Below the pieces are notes generated by a model that had not been told where the DNA came from, did not search any database, and saw nothing but the letters and a program-made list of their open reading frames with translations. The translations under genes and the position numbers were made by a program. Positions 7,878 through 14,852 of a stretch of DNA of 15,369 bases are shown here, piece by piece. The stretch's first letter is position 1. Each line of letters begins with the position of its first letter. Source of the DNA: Thermodesulfobacteriota bacterium (GTDB lineage: Bacteria > Desulfobacterota > QYQD01); assembly GCA_030017815.1 (NCBI GenBank), contig JASEGX010000003.1:12714-28082 (forward strand), given 5' to 3'.

Positions 7878-8077
7878 ACCGCAAAGGCGCAAAGGAAGAC
7901 TTAAATCGATAAAATAGGAAGATGTAGTTTTAAAGGAAATCATCGTTACAAAGCACAACGCTTGATGTATTTAAAATTGGGAATATTGATTAATTTCGAT
8001 GTTCCAATTCTAAAAAATGGAATATATAAGGATTGTCAACGGTCTTTAAAACTTTGCGTTCTTTGCGTCTTTGCGGT
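7878..8077. repeat. Inverted-repeat-flanked intergenic element between folD and cooS
   Basis: The 251-base gap before the CO dehydrogenase gene is bounded by inverted copies of an 18-base sequence: ACCGCAAAGGCGCAAAGG at 7878-7895 and its near-complement at 8060-8077 (two mismatches). The right copy continues into TTTGCGTTCTTTGCG-type repeats. Sequences of this GCAAAG-rich type are widespread intergenic repeats in environmental bacterial genomes, as far as I recall. The middle is AT-rich with no convincing ORF and contains further weak self-complementarity (7976-7982 with 8002-8008). Confidence 0.6.
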
Positions 8078-8112
8078 GAACTATCACTTTTTTCGTTTGT
8101 GGAGGAATGAAC

Positions 8113-10065
8113 ATGGAAAGGAAGAGAACGGCCTTTTGTCCTTCTATTTGCCCGGGCATCGAATGTGAGGCCAGCAATCAGGTACTCGAATTTGCTAGTA
8201 ATAAAGGGGTTAACACCTTTGTTCAACGAGTAGAAGGAAGAGGGCTGGACCGCTGTCAGTTCGGAGCAGGAGGCACTTGTTGTCGCAACTGTTCTATGGG
8301 GCCTTGTATGATGATCGAAGGTGTCCCGGAGTCCATAGGGATTTGTGGAGCCACGCCCGCGACTACAGCGGCTCGTAATTTCTGCCGTATGATCGCCGCC
8401 GGTGCTGCCGCCCATATTGACCATGGGCGGGAGACCGTCATGGGGTTTCTGGCAGCAGCCAAAGGAGAAGCGCCCTATGAGATAAAGGATGAGAGGAAAC
8501 TCCTTTCCACGGCTCAACTCTTTGAGATTAAGACTGAGGGGCGAAGCATCAAGGATATCGCCATTGAGCTCGGTGAGAAGGCCATGGCGGAATTTGGCAG
8601 GCAGGACGGTGGTCTCCACTTCATCAAACGCGCTCCCGTAAAAAGACAGGAGATTTGGAAAAAGCTTGGTATCTTGCCGCGTGGAATCGATCGTGAAGTT
8701 ACCGAAATGATGCACCGCACCCATATGGGAACGGATCAGGACTATGAAAATCTGATCCTGCAAGGTAGCCGCTGCGCCTTGGCCGATGGCTGGGGGGCCT
8801 CCATGATCTCTACGGAACTCCAGGATATTATGTTCGGTACACCGGTACCCATCCGGGCCATGGTTAACCTCGGTGTCCTCAAGACGGATGAGGTCAATGT
8901 GGTGGTGCATGGTCATGAGCCGCTCCTTTCCGAGGCCCTGGCCATGGTGGTTGATGATCCGGAGATTGTAGCTGCCGCCCAGGCGGTCGGGGCTAAGGGC
9001 GTGAATTTGGCCGGCGTTTGCTGTACCGGTAATGAAGTCTTGATGCGCCACGGTATTCCCATCGCCGGCAGTTTTATCCAGCAGGAGATAGTCCTGGCTA
9101 CCGGCGCGGTAGAGGCCATGGTGGTGGATATCCAGTGTATTATGCAGTCCCTGCCTACGGTGGCGAAGTGCTATCATACTGAGATCATTACTACCTCGCC
9201 GCGGGCCAAGATTACTGGGGCCACCCATATAGAGTTCGACCATCATAACGCCCTGCAGGTGGCCAAGGATATCATAAAGCGTGCGATTTCCCGCTACCCG
9301 CAGCGAGGCCCGGTACATATCCCGCAGCGTAAAACAGAGGTAGTGGCCGGCTTCAGCCATGAGACGATAAATCATATGTTAGGCGGCGCTTTCCGTGCTT
9401 CGTATCGTCCCCTCAACGACAACATAATCAACGGACGTATAAAGGGCGTAGGCGCTATAGTTGGTTGTGACAGCGCCCGGGTGCGTTCCGGTTACGTGCA
9501 TACTACTGTGGCCAGGGAATTGATTGCGAACGATGTGCTCGTTCTTACGACAGGCTGTGCGGCCACGGCCTGCGGCCGGGAGGGACTTCTGACGCCGGAG
9601 GCGGCCAGCCTGTGTGGACCGGGACTCAGGGAGGTCTGTGAGGCAGTGGGTATTCCTCCTGTACTCCACATGGGATCGTGCGTGGATAACAGCCGCATCT
9701 TGATTGCCGCCACCGAAATCGTACGGGAGGGCGGCCTGGGTGACGACATAAGTCAGATTCCGGCGGTCGGTTGTGCCCCGGAGTGGATGAGTGAGAAGGC
9801 CATAGCCATCGGCCAATATTTTGTGGCCAGTGGAGCCAGTGTTATCTTTGGCCATACATTCCCTACCACCAAAAGCCAGGTCATGACCGATTATCTTTTT
9901 AAAGATCTGCTTGATCTTTACGGTGGATGTTGGGGGATGGAAAATGATCCGCATGATATTGCCAGGTGGATGATCGAGGCTATAGATAAGAGGCGCGAGG
10001 CCTTGGGTATCCACAAGAAAAAGGAGCGGGTCCTCTTTGATATGGCCATGCGCCGCGAATTATAG
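8113..10065 (+). CDS. cooS: Ni-dependent carbon monoxide dehydrogenase, catalytic subunit
   Basis: Interconverts CO and CO2 at a Ni-Fe-S C-cluster. It is either the CODH part of CODH/acetyl-CoA synthase (AcsA) or a free CooS. The 650 residues keep the cluster ligands. D- and B-cluster cysteines lie in CQFGAGGTCCRNCSMGPC (about 48-65) plus GICGAT. The C-cluster is represented by HGHEPLLSE (His near 268), VCCTGNE (303-304), DIQC (342), GCDSARVRSG (452), TTGCAATAC (482), MGSCVDN (523), and the catalytic Lys562 in SEKA. GGAGG at 8101-8105 decides the start: it is seven bases from the ATG at 8113 but only one from the ATG at 8107. The N-terminus holds an extra Cys9, Cys13, Cys18 group that I do not recognise. 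It is 63 bases before hdrA. ACS and CO dehydrogenase maturation genes are not in the window, so AcsA versus CooS stays open. Confidence 0.95.
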   Translation: MERKRTAFCPSICPGIECEASNQVLEFASNKGVNTFVQRVEGRGLDRCQFGAGGTCCRNCSMGPCMMIEGVPESIGICGATPATTAARNFCRMIAAGAAAHIDHGRETVMGFLAAAKGEAPYEIKDERKLLSTAQLFEIKTEGRSIKDIAIELGEKAMAEFGRQDGGLHFIKRAPVKRQEIWKKLGILPRGIDREVTEMMHRTHMGTDQDYENLILQGSRCALADGWGASMISTELQDIMFGTPVPIRAMVNLGVLKTDEVNVVVHGHEPLLSEALAMVVDDPEIVAAAQAVGAKGVNLAGVCCTGNEVLMRHGIPIAGSFIQQEIVLATGAVEAMVVDIQCIMQSLPTVAKCYHTEIITTSPRAKITGATHIEFDHHNALQVAKDIIKRAISRYPQRGPVHIPQRKTEVVAGFSHETINHMLGGAFRASYRPLNDNIINGRIKGVGAIVGCDSARVRSGYVHTTVARELIANDVLVLTTGCAATACGREGLLTPEAASLCGPGLREVCEAVGIPPVLHMGSCVDNSRILIAATEIVREGGLGDDISQIPAVGCAPEWMSEKAIAIGQYFVASGASVIFGHTFPTTKSQVMTDYLFKDLLDLYGGCWGMENDPHDIARWMIEAIDKRREALGIHKKKERVLFDMAMRREL

Positions 10066-10128
10066 CCTACGGTTTTTTGTATTTTGTGTGCGCTTTTCGT
10101 GAGTAAATATTCCAGGGAGTAAAGAGTT

Positions 10129-13100
10129 ATGGGTAGAGAACACGGCGCCAAATCCGGCGCAGTATTGGTGGTTGGGGGTGGTGTAGCCGGCGTCCAGGCC
10201 GCCCTTGACCTTGCCGAGATGGGTTTTCATGTCTATCTTGTGGAAAAGTCAGCCTCTATCGGCGGGGCCATGGCCCGTCTCGACAAGACCTTTCCTACCA
10301 ATGACTGTGCGCTTTGAATTCTGGCGCCCAAGTTAGTTGAGGCCGGTCGGTCTCCAAACATAAAGATATTGACGAACGCCACGCTTGAATCCTTAGAAGG
10401 TGAGGCGGGGAAATTTACCGCCAAGGTGCATCGGTTGCCGCGTTTTATCAACGAAGATCTGTGCACGGCCTGTGGCGTGTGTACTATGTATTGTCCGGTT
10501 CTGGTTTCCGATACCTACAACGAAGAGCTGGCCATAACCAGGGCCCCCCATAAAGATTATCCCCAGGCGGTTCCGGCCAGCTTTTATATCGATCCCAAGA
10601 AATGCCTCTTCTTAAATTACGAGACTTGCCAGATCTGTATCCCTACTTGTCAGGCCAAGGCCATAGATTTTAGCCAGAAGGAAGAGCGGCTGGACCTCTC
10701 GGTGGGGGCGGTGATCCTCGCCCCCGGATTCGGCCGGATAAGCGATAAAGTCCTTGCACGCTATGGTTATGGGCGGTTCCCCGACGTAGTTACCAGTCTT
10801 GAATTTGAAAGGATTATGTGCGCCTCCGGGCCTTCCCGGGGTGAAATTATCCGACCTTCGGACGGCAAGCACCCCCAAAAGATTGCCTTTTTGCAGTGTA
10901 TAGGGTCGAGAGATATCACCTCCGGTAATGGTTATTGTTCGTCTGTATGCTGTATGTATGCGGTCAAAGAGGCTACCGTGGTCAAGGAACATGCGCCGGA
11001 CGTTGATATTAGCATATTCTACATGGACATGCGTACCGCGGGCAAAGGATTTGATGCCAGTCGGCAGAGGGCGCGGGATACGCACCATCTCAGATTTATC
11101 CGTAGTAGGGTGGCAGAGGTCCGCGAAAGAGGTGACAAGCTAAGGCTTTCTTATGCAGATAGTGAAGGTAACCATAAGGAAGACGACTTTGATATGGTCG
11201 TCCTTTCGGTAGGTCTTGAGTCTCCGGAAGATGCCCAATCCCTGGCCGTGACTGCCGGCATAAAACTAAATCAATATGATTTTTGCGATACAAAGGCCTT
11301 TTTACCCCTGGATGCGTCCAGGCCCGGGGTTTACGTGGCCGGCGCCTTTCAGGGGCCAAAGGATATTCCTGAAAGTGTAATGCAGGCCATCGGTTCCGCG
11401 GCAGCTGCAGCCGAGATACTGCATGAGGCCCGTGGTACCGAGGTGATCAGGAAGGAATACCCTTCCGAGATGGGGATAGCTGAAGAACCACGGATTGGGG
11501 TCTTTGTCTGTCACTGTGGCATCAATATCGGTGGGGTGGTAAATGTTTCCGAAGTGGCGAGCTATGCCCGGACCCTCAAGGATGTGGTGTCTGTTGATGA
11601 CAGCCTTTATAGTTGCTCTCAGGACAGCCAGAAGGTCATAAAAGATGCGATTAAAGAGCATAACCTGAACCGGGTTGTAGTTGCTGCCTGTACGCCGCGT
11701 ACACATGAGCCACTGTTTCAGGAGACATTGAGGGATATCGGGTTAAATCGTTCTCTCTTCGAGATGGTCAATATCCGGGATCAGTGCTCCTGGGTTCATG
11801 CCCACGAGCCAAAAGAGGCCACGGCCAAGGCCAAGGACCTGGTGCGTATGGCCGTGGCCAAGGCACGGCTCCTTTATCCACTTCCCGAGCAGACTGTTCC
11901 GGTTATTCCCAAGGCCCTGGTGATTGGCGGCGGGATAGCGGGTATGACCGCGGCCTTGAGTATTGCCGAGCAAGGATTTGAATGTTTCCTGGTCGAGAAT
12001 TCAGCACAGCTCGGAGGTAACCTGAGACGGCTGAAAACCACCCTTACGGGTGAAGACCCCGGGCAATTATTAAATGAGGTCGAGACCAGAGCAAGAAACC
12101 ATCCCCGTATCAAGGTTTATACCAATACACAGGTTGAAAATGTCTCTGGTTACATAGGTAATTTCGCAAGCACGCTTAGTACAGAGACCGGGAGTGAGGT
12201 GATTGAGCACGGCGTGGTGGTTGTGGCTACCGGCGGCCGTGAACATCGCCTCAAGAAGTATCTCTATGGACAATCGAAGCACGTACTTACACAGCTTGAA
12301 CTAGAAGAAATCCTTTCTTCACCGGAAAAGGCCAAGAAGATAAATGAAGTGGTCATGATCCAGTGTGCAGGCTCGCGGGGAGATGACCTTAGCTATTGTA
12401 GTAAGCTATGTTGCGGACAGGCCGTGAAAAATGCCTTAAGGCTCAAAGAGCTCAATCCTGCAGCCAGTATTTACGTACTTTATAGAGACGTCCGGACTTA
12501 TGGTTTCATGGAGGATTACTATCGTGAGGCCAGGGAAAAGGGCGTGGTCTTCATAAACTACGAGAAAGAAAATCCCCCCGTGGTCATGCCAAACGATGAC
12601 AAGATAACAGTTGAATTCATGGATGTCTTACTGGGCGAGAAGGTGAAACTCGAACCTGACCTTGTAACTTTGAGCGTGGGCATTGTTCCTAATGAGGTTG
12701 AGGAGTTAGCAAAACTGCTTAAGATTCCTCTTACCCAGGAGAATTTCTTTTTGGAAGCGCATGTCAAACTGCGTCCGGTGGAGATGGCTGTGTCGGGAGT
12801 CTATGTCTGCGGATTGGCTCACTCTCCGAAGCCCATTGATGAATCCATCAGTCAGGCCCGGGCCGCGGCCGGTAAGGCCTGTGTCCCGCTGTCCAAAGGG
12901 TTTGTGGCGGTAGAGCCGATTGTTTCCAGTGTGGGCAAAGACAAATGTATCGGTTGCGGGATTTGTGAAAGCCTCTGTCCGTATAAGGCCATCCATCTCA
13001 TCAAGGTGGACAAGAAGAAAAAGGCTGAGACTATTACGGCCTCATGTAAGGGCTGCGGGATATGTGCCTCGCACTGCCCGACCCTGGCTATTTCCATGGG

Positions 13101-13155
13101 CGGCTTTACTAATGAAGAGATAATGGCCCAGATACGGGCATTTGGCGAATGCTAA
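10129..13155 (+). CDS. hdrA: Tandem HdrA-type FAD/Fe-S electron-transfer protein, selenoprotein
   Basis: Heterodisulfide-reductase subunit A-like protein, the flavin-based electron-bifurcating module of soluble Hdr complexes. Read through the in-frame UGA at 10315-10317 it is one protein of 1008 residues with Sec63. The codon falls in TNDCAL-Sec-ILAPKLVE, exactly where HdrA has the conserved NDCxxC cysteine, and the family sequence continues in the same frame. Domains are: FAD module 1 (GGGVAG at 16), ferredoxin clusters at 112 (CTACGVCTMYCP) and 159, a second HdrA unit beginning near 455 (VFVCHCGINIGG), FAD module 2 (GGGIAG at 600), and two C-terminal [4Fe-4S] motifs at 940 and 973. Both halves carry a QC-GSR...YCS-CC segment, so the protein is a fused duplication. 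The second half lacks the NDCxxC motif. AGGGAG at 10114-10119 supports the start. A TTG-initiated 928-residue call from 10369 would lose the first FAD-binding site. Confidence 0.9.
10315..10317 (+). other. Selenocysteine-encoding UGA codon in hdrA
   Basis: TGA at codon 63 of hdrA. The frame stays open for 945 codons after it, and the flanking residues match HdrA on both sides. HdrA is an established selenoprotein family in some methanogens, with Sec replacing a Cys. SelA, SelB, SelC and SelD must be encoded outside the window. Confidence 0.88.
10336..10359 (+). promoter_or_regulatory. SECIS-like hairpin of hdrA
   Basis: GAGGCC (10339-10344) pairs with GGTCTC (10349-10354, one G-U pair) around the tetraloop GGUC (10345-10348). 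GUU/AAC (10336-10338 and 10357-10359) extends the stem across a two-base bulge. The loop is the same GGUC that I recall for the E. coli fdhF SECIS element. It starts 28 bases after the UGA, a plausible distance for a bacterial SECIS element in the coding sequence. Confidence 0.65.
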
Positions 13156-13164
13156 TGATAAAAT

Positions 13165-13289
13165 TCGAAATCCGAAGCACGAAACTCGAAACAAATTCAA
13201 ATGACAGAATGTATAAAGATCAAAACAAGAAGTTAGAATAGCCGTTTCTAATTTTGATATTTGGATTTTGGATTTGTTTCGGATTTCGA
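13165..13289. repeat. Inverted-repeat element between hdrA and mvhD
   Basis: The 168-base gap holds a large imperfect inverted repeat. TCGAAATCCGAA at 13165-13176 is perfectly complementary to 13278-13289. CGAAACAAATTCAAA at 13187-13201 is complementary to 13267-13281 with one mismatch. The arms overlap on the right side, as if the left arm had a duplicated or inserted stretch. Repeats built from GAAATCCGAA / GAAACAAATTC units are common intergenic repeats in anaerobic environmental genomes, to my knowledge. No protein is encoded. It may fold into a long hairpin in the transcript. Confidence 0.65.
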
Positions 13290-13323
13290 CATTCGATATT
13301 CGGATTTGTTTTAGGGAGGTAGG

Positions 13324-14106
13324 ATGGATCAGGATTCCTTCAAACCAAAGATACTCGGCTTTCTCTGCAATTGGTGCTGTTATGCGGCTGCAGATTCGGC
13401 GGGCGTCGGTCGTTACCAGTATCCGCCTAATTTACGGACTATAAGGCTGATGTGCACCGGCCGCATAGACCCCATGTTTATTATTGAAGGCTTTGCCTGC
13501 GGGGCAGATGGCATATTTGCCGGTGGTTGACACCCTGGCGAATGTCATTACCAGTTTGGTAATTACGATGCCATGATTACAGCAGAACTCGTGCGTGAGA
13601 TTCTCGGAAGCGTCGGGGTAAATCCAGAGCGCTTTGTTATCAAGTGGGCCTCTGCGGCTGAGGCTACGCGCTATGTGGATCTCATTACCGCCTTTACCAG
13701 GAAGATTGAAGAACTGGGGCCTCTCGGTCGAGCTGAGGGCAAGGATAAGGATGATCTGCTTCTCAAACTCCGGGCTGCCAGATCGGCGACAGAAGCTATG
13801 AAGCTAAGGGCCGGTCTGGGTAAGGTGGTCGGGGAATTCAGGGAAGAAGGCGATTATAGCCTTGATGTTATCCAGAAAAAGGTCGAAGCAAAGCTTGCTT
13901 CAACGATGAGATCAGAAGTGAGCGGTCAGGAAATACTCCTGCGGCTGAATCGGCAGGGACCATTGAGTGTAAGCAATCTGGCTGAAAAAATGGGCCTGCC
14001 GGCTGAAGAGATTGCTGATTTTTTGAGCAAGCTTGGCAAGAGGGGAAAGGTCTCTGAGAGTGACGGACGCTGGATGTTGGTGAGAGCCGGCGAGGACGTT
14101 ATCTGA
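13324..14106 (+). CDS. mvhD: MvhD-type [2Fe-2S] electron-transfer subunit with C-terminal winged-helix-like extension, selenoprotein
   Basis: Electron-transfer subunit that normally links a hydrogenase or another donor/acceptor to HdrA. Read through the UGA at 13528-13530 it has 260 residues with Sec69. Residues 1 to about 133 are the MvhD domain: GFLCNWCCYAAAD (Cys15, Cys18, Cys19), LMCTGRIDP (Cys44), then FAGG-Sec-HPGECHY with Cys74, where most homologues have Cys in GCHPGDCHY. The remainder, about 134-260, is a charged helical linker and a winged-helix-like segment (about 202-253: ILLRLNRQGPLSVSNLAEKM and following), which canonical MvhD of about 140 residues does not have. The ATG at 13324 has GGAGG at 13315-13319, with a short spacing. 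A call starting at the ATG at 13573 would lose the Fe-S binding half. It lies between hdrA and metV, as expected for a MetFV-Hdr-MvhD electron-transfer complex. Confidence 0.9.
13528..13530 (+). other. Selenocysteine-encoding UGA codon in mvhD
   Basis: TGA at codon 69 of mvhD. It replaces the first Cys of the conserved GCHPGDCHY motif, and the residues after it (HPGECHYQFGNYDA) continue the family in the same frame. MvhD/VhuD is a known selenoprotein family in Methanococcus-type archaea. Confidence 0.9.
13543..13567 (+). promoter_or_regulatory. SECIS-like hairpin of mvhD
   Basis: ATTACCA (13547-13553) pairs perfectly with TGGTAAT (13557-13563) around the loop GUU. Three more pairs (13543-13545 with 13565-13567) extend the stem beyond a single C-U mismatch. 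The loop starts 24 bases after the UGA. The position fits a bacterial SECIS element within the coding sequence. Confidence 0.65.
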
Positions 14107-14165
14107 TGATGGTGTCGGGGGTAGAATTGGCGGCCATAGGGCCAGTTAATTGTGGGGTGTAAACT

Positions 14166-14852
14166 GTGATCGTTGCAAAGAGAAAACCATTTACTGAAAT
14201 CAAAGACATTGTTTCCGGCCATCGCAAGATATTAATCGTTGGTTGTGGTACCTGTGTGGCCGTGTGTTTAGCCGGCGGGGAGACAGAAGTGGCCATACTC
14301 GCTTCTCAGCTTCGTATCGCTCTGGGGTTGGACGGTCATGACGTGGAGATTGACGAGGCCATAGTCTACAGACAGTGTGACCGGGAATTTCTGGTTGATC
14401 TGAGCAAAAAGAAAAACGTGGCTGATTACGATGTTATTGTTTCCATGGCTTGCGGGGCAGGGGTGCAGTTACTGGGCGACGTATATGACGGGAAGCTGGT
14501 AGTTCCAGCCTTAAATACTGTTTTCTTGGGTGTGGCCGGGGGGCCGGGTATATGGACAGAAAGATGTGAGTCTTGTGGTGACTGCGTGCTGGGCGAAACA
14601 GGGGGTATCTGTCCTATAACTATGTGTGCCAAGGGCCTTTTGAACGGACCATGTAGTGGAACTAGGCACGGAAAATGTGAGGTTAATCCGGAAATTGACT
14701 GTGCATGGGCGAAGATATATGACCGGCTGGCTGCTCGTGGCGATGTCGGCCGTATAAGTAAGGTGTTTCCTCCACGGAATAATAGCAGGCGGAGCCACCC
14801 AGCCGTGGTAATTCACGAAGCCTATAAGCGGAGATTTGTCAAAGATGAGTAG
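14166..14852 (+). CDS. metV: MetV, zinc-binding partner of methylene-THF reductase
   Basis: Protein of the methylene-THF reductase C-terminal (MetV) family, the Cys-rich partner of MetF in acetogens such as Moorella, where MetFV associates with HdrA and MvhD. The 228-residue protein begins with the family N-terminus (MIVAKRKPFTEIKDI). Cys27, Cys30 and Cys34 lie in VGCGTCVAVCLAGG. A second Cys-rich region follows (CESCGDC, GGICPITMCAKGLLNGPCSG, GKCEV) and probably binds zinc or Fe-S. The start is a GTG with an in-frame TAA immediately upstream (14160-14162), so no longer start is possible. The ribosome binding site is weak. Its stop overlaps the metF start by eight bases, indicating translational coupling. 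Confidence 0.92.
   Translation: MIVAKRKPFTEIKDIVSGHRKILIVGCGTCVAVCLAGGETEVAILASQLRIALGLDGHDVEIDEAIVYRQCDREFLVDLSKKKNVADYDVIVSMACGAGVQLLGDVYDGKLVVPALNTVFLGVAGGPGIWTERCESCGDCVLGETGGICPITMCAKGLLNGPCSGTRHGKCEVNPEIDCAWAKIYDRLAARGDVGRISKVFPPRNNSRRSHPAVVIHEAYKRRFVKDE

Noticed and set aside
8107..8112. ATG at 8107 as the cooS start
   Set aside because: It is only one base from the GGAGG ribosome binding site; the ATG at 8113 has normal spacing.
7990..9375. Long minus-strand open frame (461 codons) antisense to folD-cooS
   Set aside because: It lies mostly opposite the well-supported CO dehydrogenase gene, crosses the inverted-repeat gap, and has no recognisable protein features.
10129..10317. hdrA as a pseudogene or as two separate genes (10129-10317 and 10369-13155)
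   Set aside because: The coding frame and family similarity continue without any shift across the UGA, which replaces a conserved Cys and has a SECIS-like hairpin after it.
13324..13530. mvhD as a nonsense-disrupted gene with a second gene starting at 13573
   Set aside because: The UGA is at a known Sec/Cys position and the 14 residues between it and the ATG at 13573 belong to the conserved MvhD motif.
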